Below, piece by piece: positions 8,569 through 15,930 of a stretch of DNA of 64,000 nt (position 1 is the stretch's first letter; each line of letters opens with the position of its first letter). The position numbers and the translations under genes are program-made. Source of the DNA: Gammaproteobacteria bacterium (lineage in GTDB: Bacteria > Pseudomonadota > Gammaproteobacteria > Burkholderiales > Gallionellaceae). The stretch spans positions 186,001 through 250,000 of the forward strand of contig JAHIZO010000009.1 of assembly GCA_018814405.1 (NCBI GenBank). Direction: 5' to 3'. The notes under the pieces were generated by a model, which was given only the letters and a program-made list of their open reading frames with translations, searched no databases and was not told the origin of the DNA.

Positions 8569-9795
8569 ATGAGACACGAAGCACTACTTTTCACTTTGCT
8601 CGGTGCGCTGTGGCTAACGCCCGCGGTAGCCGGGCAACCATTAGGCAACGACCTTGCTGGTCTGCTGGCCTATGCGCGCGAGCACAACCCCGAGCTGGCC
8701 GCCGCACGGCATGAAGCGACGGCAGCGATGCAGAACAGCGAATCGTCCGACACGCTGGCCGACCCGCTGCTGCGCATCGAGCCGATGGATGTCACCAACG
8801 GCAACCCTGCCACCAAGTTCACCTTGATGCAGAAGCTGCCCTGGTACGGCACGCGCGACCTGCGCCACGAGGTGGCGGATGCGCGCAGCGAGGAAGCGGA
8901 AGGCAAAGTCGCCGCGACCTGGGCAGAATTGTCCACACGCATCAAGCAGGCTTATGCGCGCTATTACTACACCATCGGCAGTGAACGCCTGACGCAGCAG
9001 ACACTGGATCTGATGAACAGTCTGGAACAGATCACGCACACGCGTTACGCCAACGGACTCGGACAGCAACAGGATGTGATCCGCATCCAGCTGGAGCAGA
9101 CCCGTTTGCAGACCGAGCTGATCGCCATCCAGAACGCGCACCACCACAGCCATGTGCGACTCAACACATTGTTGTCACGCCCCGGCAACGCAACATTAGT
9201 CGAAACCGCCGTGCTGCGCCCCATGCCGAGTCCGGCACAGCTTGATGAAGCCGCCCTGCTCGAACGGTTGGATGCACAGAACCCGCAACTGCGCATGGCC
9301 GAGGCCAGCCTGCGCGCCGCCGACCGCCAGCGCGAACTGCAATATGCAGACCGCTATCCGGACGTGACGCTGGGTATCGCGCCGACGCGCAGCAACGGCA
9401 GCATCTCGCGCTGGGACGTGATGCTGGAACTGAACATCCCGCTGCAACAATCCACCCGCCGTGCACGTGAAGGCGAAGCGGAATCACGACTGGCTGCGGC
9501 AAGCAGCCGCAAGCAGTCGCTACTGGAACAAAAGCGCGCCGCACTGTCCGAAGCGCTCTCCGCATTGGAGACCGCACACCGCACCGAGCAACTCATCGCC
9601 ACCCGTCTGCTGCCACAGGCGCAACTGTCACTGGACGCCACCATGGCTGCCTATGAAACGGGCAAGTCCGACTTCGCCATGCTGATCCAGGCACAACAAC
9701 AACTGCTGACCATCCATCAGCAACGGCTGCGCGCACAGACCGACATGCAACTCGCGCTGGCCGATATCGAAAACCTGTTGGGAGAATCCCTATGA
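8569..9795 (+). CDS. cusC: Outer-membrane efflux protein, TolC/CusC family
   Basis: Outer-membrane channel subunit of a heavy-metal RND exporter, 408 residues, slightly shorter than E. coli CusC. It has a signal peptide (residues 1-21, ending AVAG) and two outer-efflux-protein repeats with long helical, Gln/Ala-rich segments. The first repeat contains LAYAREHNPELAAARHEA and the second LLERLDAQNPQLRMAEASL, the classic internal duplication of the family. No lipobox Cys is seen at the predicted cleavage site, unlike E. coli CusC. The start is preceded by AGGAAG. The stop overlaps cusB by four bases. Confidence 0.88.
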   Translation: MRHEALLFTLLGALWLTPAVAGQPLGNDLAGLLAYAREHNPELAAARHEATAAMQNSESSDTLADPLLRIEPMDVTNGNPATKFTLMQKLPWYGTRDLRHEVADARSEEAEGKVAATWAELSTRIKQAYARYYYTIGSERLTQQTLDLMNSLEQITHTRYANGLGQQQDVIRIQLEQTRLQTELIAIQNAHHHSHVRLNTLLSRPGNATLVETAVLRPMPSPAQLDEAALLERLDAQNPQLRMAEASLRAADRQRELQYADRYPDVTLGIAPTRSNGSISRWDVMLELNIPLQQSTRRAREGEAESRLAAASSRKQSLLEQKRAALSEALSALETAHRTEQLIATRLLPQAQLSLDATMAAYETGKSDFAMLIQAQQQLLTIHQQRLRAQTDMQLALADIENLLGESL

Positions 9796-11279
9796 ACACC
9801 CCCGTCAAACTCACACTGGGCACACTGCTACTCGCCCTCGTCGCCGCTGGCAGCTACTGGTTCGGCACGCAAAGTCAGGCCGAGAACAGCGCTATGACCA
9901 CTGCTGACAGCAACGCACGCGAGCTACTCTATTACCGCAACCCGATGGGACTGCCCGACACCTCGCCGGTGCCGAAGAAAGATTCGATGGGCATGGACTA
10001 CATCCCGGTGTATGCGGGTGAGGAAACGGAAGACAAGGAAGGCTTCAGCGTCAGTGCCGCCAAGGTGCAGAAGCTCGGTGTGCAGAGCGAAGCCGCCGCG
10101 ATGCGCGAACTGGGGCGCAGCCTGCGCCTGAACGCACGCATCACTACCGATGAGCAGCGCCTGACCACCATCGCGCCCAAGTTCGAAGGCTGGGTGGAGA
10201 AGCTCTACGTCAACACCACCGGCCAGCGCGTGCGCAAGGGCGAACCGCTGTTCGAGGTGTACAGCCCGGAACTGGTATCCGCCCTGCGCGAACTGGAATT
10301 GGCGAAGCATGGACTGGCGGAGCTCAAGGATGCCGATGCAGCGGCACAGCAGAGCATGCAGCGTCTGGTCGAGGCCAGTACTGCACGCCTGAAGAACTGG
10401 GACGTCGCCGGTGCGCAACTGAACGGTGACCGCGTGACCTACCACGCGCCCGCCAACGGCATCGTGCTGGAAAAGATGGCGGTCGAGGGCATGCGCTTCA
10501 TGCCGGGCGAGAAGCTGTACCGCATCGCCGACTTGTCCATACTGTGGGCCATCGCCGACGTGGCGGAGCAGGACATCGGCGGCATCCGCTTGGGTAGTGA
10601 TGCACAAGTCACCGTGGATGCAATGCCCGGCCGCACCTTCACCGGCAAGGTGGATTTCATCTACCCGACCCTGAACGAGATGACGCGCACGGTGCAGGTG
10701 CGCATCGTGCTGCCCAATGCGGGCGGCGCGCTAAAGCCCGCCATGTATGCCCATGCACAGATCGCGACCGGAAAACTATCCAAAGTACTGACCATACCCA
10801 CCTCGGCCGTGATCGACAGCGGCACGCAGCAGACCGTGCTGGTGCGACTGGACGAAGGACGCTTCGCGCCGCGCGTCGTCACGCTGGGCCAGCGTAGCGA
10901 TGACTATGTGGAAGTCAGCGACGGTCTGACGGAAAGTGAACAAGTGGTCACCCGCGCCAACTTCCTGCTCGATTCCGAGAGCAACCTGCAAGCGGCATTC
11001 AGCGGCATGGGCGACACCCCGGCTCCGCAAAAAACCAAGACGGTCGGTCACAGCGCAACCGGGGTACTGGAGGAGGACTACGGCGACGGCAACGTGAGCA
11101 TCACCCACGAACCCATTCCCTCGCTCAAGTGGCCGAGCATGACCATGGACTTCGCGCTGGCGAATCCGTCTCTGGTGGCGAACATCAAACCGGGCAGTGC
11201 CATCGAGTTCGAGGTCGTCGAACGCGGCGCAGGTGAATGGGTCGTCACCAAGCTGCAAGCGCAGCATGGGGGGCACTGA
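9792..11279 (+). CDS. cusB: RND periplasmic adaptor CusB with C-terminal CusF-like domain
   Basis: Membrane-fusion subunit linking CusA to CusC, 495 residues. Order: N-terminal signal/anchor (1-30); a short heavy-metal-binding motif (YYRNPMGLPDTSPVPKKDSMGMDYIPVY, about 46-73) that places Met and His/Cys-free ligands near the entrance; barrel-sandwich/lipoyl and alpha-hairpin regions; a beta-barrel; and a C-terminal CusF-type metallochaperone domain (about 420-495). The CusF domain shows HEPIPSLKWPSMTM, with the His, Trp and two Met residues that bind Cu(I)/Ag(I) in CusF. Fused CusB-CusF adaptors are known. The same motif recurs in the separate cusF gene of this operon. Confidence 0.92.
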   Translation: MNTPVKLTLGTLLLALVAAGSYWFGTQSQAENSAMTTADSNARELLYYRNPMGLPDTSPVPKKDSMGMDYIPVYAGEETEDKEGFSVSAAKVQKLGVQSEAAAMRELGRSLRLNARITTDEQRLTTIAPKFEGWVEKLYVNTTGQRVRKGEPLFEVYSPELVSALRELELAKHGLAELKDADAAAQQSMQRLVEASTARLKNWDVAGAQLNGDRVTYHAPANGIVLEKMAVEGMRFMPGEKLYRIADLSILWAIADVAEQDIGGIRLGSDAQVTVDAMPGRTFTGKVDFIYPTLNEMTRTVQVRIVLPNAGGALKPAMYAHAQIATGKLSKVLTIPTSAVIDSGTQQTVLVRLDEGRFAPRVVTLGQRSDDYVEVSDGLTESEQVVTRANFLLDSESNLQAAFSGMGDTPAPQKTKTVGHSATGVLEEDYGDGNVSITHEPIPSLKWPSMTMDFALANPSLVANIKPGSAIEFEVVERGAGEWVVTKLQAQHGGH

Positions 11280-11306
11280 CATGCCAAACGCGAAACATTC
11301 CAACAC

Positions 11307-11431
11307 CGTCATTCCCGCGAACGCGGGAATCCAGTGCATACATAAAACCCGCGTAGCGGACAAAACCCCGTGTCGTCACGCTTCGCGTGATTTCGTCAAT
11401 CAACTGGATTCCCGCCTGCGCGGGAATGACG
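11307..11431. repeat. dRS3-like four-hairpin intergenic element, copy 1
   Basis: This 125-bp unit between cusB and cusA has 28-bp inverted termini (11307-11334 and 11404-11431). Each terminus is itself a hairpin of the form ATTCCC-N8-GGGAAT, the consensus of the Neisseria dRS3 repeat. Two inner hairpins follow: CCGC-GTA-GCGG (11349-11359) and CACGC-TTC-GCGTG (11377-11389). A second copy with the same layout lies at 23177-23299. Short ORFs reading NTVIPANAGIQ and SRLRGNDE are translations of this repeat, not genes. Confidence 0.9.
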
Positions 11432-11450
11432 AAGTCAAAGGAGCAGAGCC

Positions 11451-14400
11451 ATGCTGAACACAGTCATTGAGTGGTCGGCGAAGAACCGCTTTCTGGTTCT
11501 GCTTGCTACATTGTTCATCACACTGTCCGGCATCTATGCGCTGCTGAAGACACCGCTGGATGCGCTGCCCGACCTGTCCGATGTGCAGGTGATCGTCTAT
11601 ACCGAATACTCGGGACAGGCGCCGCAGGTGGTCGAGGATCAGGTGACGTATCCGCTCACCACCGCGATGCTGGCCGTGCCGAAGTCGAAAGTGGTACGCG
11701 GCTTCTCCTTCTTCGGCGCATCGTTTGTGTACGTCATCTTCGAGGACGGCACCGACATCTACTGGGCGCGTTCGCGCGTGCTGGAATATCTGAATCAGGC
11801 GGCGGGTCGTCTGCCGCGCAACGTATCACCGCAACTGGGGCCGGATGCCAGCGGCGTAGGCTGGGTGTATCAATACGCGCTGCTCAGCGAGAAGCATGAC
11901 CTCGCCCAACTGCGCACCATGCAAGACTGGTATCTGCGTTATCAATTGACCAAGGCGCAGGGTGTGGCCGAGGTCGCCAGCATCGGCGGACAGGTGCAGC
12001 AGTATCAGGTCACGGTCGATCCGGTGAAGCTGCGCGCCTATGGCATCCCGCTGAGCCGCGTGTCGCAGGTGATACGCGACGGCAACCGCGATGTCGGCGG
12101 ACGCATGCTGGAGATGGCCGAGACCGAATACATGGTGCGCGGTCGCGGTTATCTGCGCGGCAAGGCGGACATCGAGATGCTGGTGGTGAAAGCGGATCGC
12201 GGCACGCCGGTATTGCTGCGCGACATCGCGCGTATCGAACTCGGGCCGGATAGTCGGCGCGGCATCGCGGAGCTGAACGGCGAAGGCGAAGTGGTGTCAG
12301 GCATCGCTATGGCGCGCTACGGACAGAACGCGCTGGAAGTGATCGCCAACATCAAGCAGAAGATCGCCGAGGTGTCCGCAGGTCTGCCGGATGGCGTGAC
12401 CATCCAGGCGGTGTATGACCGTTCTGAACTGATCCAGCGCGCCATCGCCACGCTCAAGCACACACTGCTCGAAGAGGGTCTGATCGTGGCACTGGTGTGC
12501 ATGGTGTTCCTGATGCACGCGCGCAGCGCACTGGTCGCCATCGTGATGCTGCCCATCGGCGTGCTGATGGCGTTCATCGCCATGCGTTTTCTGAATCTCA
12601 ATTCCAACATCATGAGTCTGGGCGGCATCGCCATCGCCATCGGCGCGATGGTGGATGCGGCCATCGTGATGATCGAGAACGCACACAAACATCTGGAACG
12701 CATGAAAGATGAATCATCTCGCTTCGATGCGATATTGAATGCCTGCAAAGAAGTCGGCCCTTCCCTATTCTTCTCGCTGCTCATCATCACCGTCTCCTTC
12801 CTGCCAGTGTTCACGCTGGAAGCACAGGAAGGCAGATTGTTCGCACCGCTGGCATTCACCAAGACCTTCGCCATGGCCGGTGCGGCGCTGCTGTCGGTGA
12901 CGCTGGTGCCGGTGCTGATGCTGCTGTTCATCAAGGGCCACATCCGGCCGGAAGCGGAGAACCCGCTCAACCGCTGGATGATCGCCGTCTATCGCCCGCT
13001 CATCCACTGGGTGCTGAAGAAGAAGAAAGCAACGCTGGCCATCGCAGTTGGCGTGCTCGTCGTGAGCATCTATCCGGCGATGAAGTTGGGCAGTGAATTC
13101 ATGCCCACGCTGAACGAAGGCACGCTGTTCTACATGCCCACCGCCCTGCCCGGTCTATCGGTGACCAAGGCGGCCGAGCTGTTGCAGACGCAGAACAAGA
13201 TCATCAAGAGCTTTCCCGAGGTGGCGTCGGTATATGGCAAGGCAGGACGCGCCGGAACCGCTACCGATCCCGCACCGATGGAGATGTTCGAAACGGTGAT
13301 CAACCTCAAGCCGCAGGAAGATTGGCGCGACGGCATGGACACCGACCAGCTCATCGCCGAGATGGACAAGGCGCTACGATTCCCCGGCGTGGCGAACTCG
13401 TGGACCATGCCGATCAAAGCGCGCATCGACATGCTCTCCACCGGCATCCGCACGCCCATCGGCATCAAGGTGTTCGGCAAGGACTTGAACGAAATGGAAC
13501 GTCTGGCGAAACAGATAGAGTCGGTAGTGAAGAACATCCCCGGCACCAGCTCCGCTTATGCCGAGCGCATCACCGGCGGCTATTACCTCGACATCGAACC
13601 GGATCGTGCCGCACTGGCGCGCTACGGCTTGAGTATGGGCACCGTGCAGGATGTGATCGCCACAGCTCTCGGCGGTGCGAACGTCACCACCACCGTGGAA
13701 GGGCTGGAACGCTTCGGCGTGAATGTGCGCTATCCGCGTGAACTGCGTGACTCGCCCGAGAAGATCGCGCGCGAAGTGCTGGTCACCACACCGGACGGCG
13801 CGATGATCCCGCTCGGCCAACTTGCGCGTGTGCGCATCAGCAAAGGCGCGCCCAGCATACGCACCGAGAACGCGCTGCTCTCCGCCTACATCTACGTGGA
13901 TATCCGCGAGCGCGACATCGGTTCCTACGTGGCCGAGGCACACCGTGCCGTGAACGAACAAGTGACCTTCCCGCCCGGCTACTACGCCACCTGGAGCGGC
14001 CAGTTCGAATACATGGAACGCGCCATCGCCAAGATGAAGATCGTCATCCCGGTCACGCTGCTGCTCATCTTCCTGCTGCTGTACCTCAACTTCCGTCGCG
14101 TCACCGAATCACTGGTGGTGATGCTGTCGGTGCCGTTCGCGCTGGTCGGCGGCGTGTGGTTGTTATGGCTGCTGGATTACAACCTGAGCGTCGCGGTCGC
14201 GGTCGGCTTCATCGCATTGGCCGGTGTGGCTGCCGAGACCGGTGTGGTGATGCTCATCTATCTGGAGAAGTCTTGGCAGGAGATACAAGAGCACCGTGCC
14301 GATTCCGGACACAGCCTCACCGCACTGGATCTGCACGCAGCCATCATGCACGGTGCAGTCGAACGCGTGCGTCCCAAGATGATGACCGTGGTCGCCATCA

Positions 14401-14588
14401 TGGCCGGCCTGCTGCCTATCTTGTGGAGCAGCGGCACCGGCTCTGAAGTGATGCGCCGTATCGCCGCGCCCATGGTCGGCGGCATGGTGTCGTCCGCCGT
14501 ACTCACCCTGCTGGTGATCCCGGTCATCTACGCCCTCATCAAGCAACACCAACTTTCCTCAACCCCTTCAACCCCTTCAACCCACTAA
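11451..14588 (+). CDS. cusA: Heavy-metal RND efflux permease CusA (Cu/Ag type)
   Basis: Inner-membrane proton-driven pump of 1045 residues that exports Cu(I)/Ag(I) through the CusCBA complex. It has the RND layout of twelve membrane helices with two large periplasmic loops. The TM4 sequence GGIAIAIGAMVDAAIVMIENAHKHLE carries the Asp and Glu typical of the monovalent-cation HME branch, distinct from the CzcA motif. The porter domain is rich in Met at expected positions. An AAAGGAG ribosome site precedes the ATG. The C-terminus ends in a 9-base tandem repeat giving STPSTPSTH, which looks like a slippage product. A dRS3-like element separates it from cusB. Confidence 0.94.
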   Translation: MLNTVIEWSAKNRFLVLLATLFITLSGIYALLKTPLDALPDLSDVQVIVYTEYSGQAPQVVEDQVTYPLTTAMLAVPKSKVVRGFSFFGASFVYVIFEDGTDIYWARSRVLEYLNQAAGRLPRNVSPQLGPDASGVGWVYQYALLSEKHDLAQLRTMQDWYLRYQLTKAQGVAEVASIGGQVQQYQVTVDPVKLRAYGIPLSRVSQVIRDGNRDVGGRMLEMAETEYMVRGRGYLRGKADIEMLVVKADRGTPVLLRDIARIELGPDSRRGIAELNGEGEVVSGIAMARYGQNALEVIANIKQKIAEVSAGLPDGVTIQAVYDRSELIQRAIATLKHTLLEEGLIVALVCMVFLMHARSALVAIVMLPIGVLMAFIAMRFLNLNSNIMSLGGIAIAIGAMVDAAIVMIENAHKHLERMKDESSRFDAILNACKEVGPSLFFSLLIITVSFLPVFTLEAQEGRLFAPLAFTKTFAMAGAALLSVTLVPVLMLLFIKGHIRPEAENPLNRWMIAVYRPLIHWVLKKKKATLAIAVGVLVVSIYPAMKLGSEFMPTLNEGTLFYMPTALPGLSVTKAAELLQTQNKIIKSFPEVASVYGKAGRAGTATDPAPMEMFETVINLKPQEDWRDGMDTDQLIAEMDKALRFPGVANSWTMPIKARIDMLSTGIRTPIGIKVFGKDLNEMERLAKQIESVVKNIPGTSSAYAERITGGYYLDIEPDRAALARYGLSMGTVQDVIATALGGANVTTTVEGLERFGVNVRYPRELRDSPEKIAREVLVTTPDGAMIPLGQLARVRISKGAPSIRTENALLSAYIYVDIRERDIGSYVAEAHRAVNEQVTFPPGYYATWSGQFEYMERAIAKMKIVIPVTLLLIFLLLYLNFRRVTESLVVMLSVPFALVGGVWLLWLLDYNLSVAVAVGFIALAGVAAETGVVMLIYLEKSWQEIQEHRADSGHSLTALDLHAAIMHGAVERVRPKMMTVVAIMAGLLPILWSSGTGSEVMRRIAAPMVGGMVSSAVLTLLVIPVIYALIKQHQLSSTPSTPSTH

Positions 14589-14599
14589 AGGAGAACACC

Positions 14600-14935
14600 A
14601 TGAAACGACTCACTCTCACTTTTGCACTGTTGGCTTGCTTCGGCTTCGCCCAAGCTGCCTCGCATGAACATGAGATGAAGCACGATATGTCCGGCCATGA
14701 CATGCTGGGCATGCACACCGCCATGCATCAAGGCATGGGCATTGTGAAGGCAGTCAAGCCAGGCAAAGTGCAGATCGCCCACGAACCCATTCCCTCACTG
14801 GAATGGCCTTCGATGACCATGTGGTTCTCGGTCAAAGACATGCCGCACGACATCAAGGCCGGCGACAAGGTGCATTTCGAGATGATGCAGGGCAACAAGA
14901 AGCAGTGGATGATCGAGAAGATCGAGAAGAAATAA
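14600..14935 (+). CDS. cusF: Periplasmic copper/silver chaperone CusF
   Basis: Small periplasmic protein of 111 residues that delivers Cu(I)/Ag(I) to CusB/CusA. A signal peptide (1-19, ending AQA) is followed by a His/Met-rich linker (HEHEMKHDMSGHDMLGMH) and then the CusF OB-fold with HEPIPSLEWPSMTM, which contains the His, Trp and two Met metal ligands of the family. A strong AAAGGAGAA ribosome site lies just upstream. It is the last gene of the operon, 11 bases after cusA. The linker is more metal-residue-rich than in E. coli CusF. Confidence 0.93.
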   Translation: MKRLTLTFALLACFGFAQAASHEHEMKHDMSGHDMLGMHTAMHQGMGIVKAVKPGKVQIAHEPIPSLEWPSMTMWFSVKDMPHDIKAGDKVHFEMMQGNKKQWMIEKIEKK

Positions 14936-14951
14936 TCCGTCCGGGAGCGAA

Positions 14952-14980
14952 GCGAGAACGGGCATTACGTCCGTTTTCGC
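14952..14980 (+). terminator. Hairpin after cusF, probable operon end
   Basis: A 10-bp stem (14952-14961 with 14971-14980, one G-T pair) with a nine-base loop starts 16 bases after the cusF stop. No T run follows, so it may need Rho or act mainly as a 3' stabiliser. Confidence 0.45.
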
Positions 14981-15010
14981 TCAGAAGAACTAACGCCCAA
15001 CAGTCGCGCC

Positions 15011-15068
15011 GGACTGTTTCTCGGCCATAGCTGCCAGTGGTGAACTTCCTGTTTGGCGTCTGCTATGG
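15011..15068. repeat. Left inverted repeat flanking the toxin-antitoxin pair
   Basis: This 58-base segment matches the reverse complement of 15829-15885 over its whole length at roughly 70-75 percent by eye. The blocks GTTTCTCGGCCA, AGCTGCC and GTCTGCTATGG are conserved. With its partner it brackets the toxin-antitoxin genes. It could be the edge of a small mobile or formerly mobile unit, or an independent intergenic repeat family. Confidence 0.6.
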
Positions 15069-15129
15069 AGAAGTCATCTGACCGTGGGGGTATCAGTTCT
15101 ATGAATGTCAACTATCAGCGCTAGCAAGC

Positions 15130-15157
15130 TTGACTAAAGTAGCCAGCAGGATACAAT
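15130..15157 (+). promoter_or_regulatory. Sigma-70-type promoter of the toxin-antitoxin pair
   Basis: TTGACT (15130-15135) and TACAAT (15152-15157) are separated by 16 bases, a good match to consensus. The expected transcription start, about six or seven bases further on, falls on the toxin ATG at 15163, so the message would be leaderless or nearly so. Confidence 0.6.
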
Positions 15158-15162
15158 GGTGC

Positions 15163-15468
15163 ATGGTCGAAATTCGCAAAACAGAGAAATATGCCAACTG
15201 GATTGACGGGCTTCGCGACTTGCGGGCACGGATGCGGATCCTGGCTAGAGTTGAAAGACTCAGGGCTGGCAATGCAGGGGATGTAAAACCCATTGGTGCT
15301 GGTGTATCTGAAATGCGTATCGACTATGGGCCCGGATATAGAGTCTATTTTGCCAAGCGCGGCGAATTGTTGATCATTCTGCTTGCGGGAGGCGATAAAC
15401 GATCTCAAGCGACGGACATCAAAACAGCGTTGGAACTTGCTTCAAAGTTAAAGGAGATCGAAAAATGA
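15163..15468 (+). CDS. RelE/HigB-superfamily toxin, HI1419-like
   Basis: Putative type II toxin of 101 residues, family TIGR02683 (HI1419-like addiction-module killer). It matches the family through EIRKTEKYANWIDGLRDLRAR, the GDVKPIGAGVSEMRIDYG segment and YRVYFAKRGELLIILLAGGDK. RelE-fold toxins usually cleave mRNA at the ribosome or act as gyrase poisons; which applies here is unknown. The ATG at 15163 is chosen because homologues start there with M-[VF]-EIR; an upstream TTG at 15130 overlaps the promoter and is unlikely. The stop overlaps the antitoxin start by four bases. Toxin-first order is typical of this subfamily. Confidence 0.87.
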   Translation: MVEIRKTEKYANWIDGLRDLRARMRILARVERLRAGNAGDVKPIGAGVSEMRIDYGPGYRVYFAKRGELLIILLAGGDKRSQATDIKTALELASKLKEIEK

Positions 15469-15749
15469 TCACAACGACACGCTATGACGTAGCAGAACAT
15501 CTTCGAACACCAGAAGAAATGGCGATGTATCTGGATGCTTGTATCGAGGAATCTGGTGGCGATGCCGCTTTCATCGCCAAAGCTCTCGGTGATATTGCGA
15601 GAGCACAAGGTATGGCTCAAGTTGCCGAGAAATCAGGACTCTCGCGCGAGAGTTTGTACAAATCTCTCTCAGGCGAACGAGTACCAAGCTTCGACACCAT
15701 ACTGAAAGTTACTCAGGCATTAGGCGTAAAACTGCACGCCAGCGTTTGA
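15465..15749 (+). CDS. HTH antitoxin, HI1420-like
   Basis: Putative antitoxin of 94 residues, family TIGR02684. A short N-terminal segment (TTTRYDVAEHLRTPEEMAMYL) is followed by an XRE-type helix-turn-helix with QGMAQVAEKSGLSRESLYKSLSGE and FDTILKVTQALGVKL. It should neutralise the preceding toxin and repress the shared promoter, as in related pairs. AAGGAG lies about ten bases before the ATG inside the toxin gene, which allows higher antitoxin translation. Confidence 0.88.
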   Translation: MITTTRYDVAEHLRTPEEMAMYLDACIEESGGDAAFIAKALGDIARAQGMAQVAEKSGLSRESLYKSLSGERVPSFDTILKVTQALGVKLHASV

Positions 15750-15828
15750 GCTTCACTCACCGGGAATTCCGGACTTTGTATATCACTGATGTTGTTCAAT
15801 CAGATGATTCCGGAGTCGGTTAAGTATT

Positions 15829-15885
15829 CCATAGCAGACGTTTGACTGAAAACACCCAATCGGCAGCTTTGGCCGAGAAACTGCC
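15829..15885. repeat. Right inverted repeat flanking the toxin-antitoxin pair
   Basis: Partner of 15011-15068 in opposite orientation. It reads CCATAGCAGAC at its inner end and GGCCGAGAAACTGCC at its outer end. The remaining gap on either side (15750-15828 and 15886-15930) shows nothing recognisable. Confidence 0.6.
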
Positions 15886-15930
15886 TCTTATAAAACAACA
15901 CCAAACTTCACTTCAGTTTCCCCCTGACAT

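Noticed and set aside
11197-11457. ORF reading NTVIPANAGIQ and SRLRGNDE
   Set aside because: It is a translation of the dRS3-like repeat between cusB and cusA; the same peptide fragments are widely mis-annotated from this repeat class.
15011-15885. Integron cassette with attC sites around the toxin-antitoxin pair
   Set aside because: attC sites would be direct repeats with GTTRRRY/RYYYAAC cores at cassette ends; the flanks here are inverted repeats without both core sites, and no integrase is in view.
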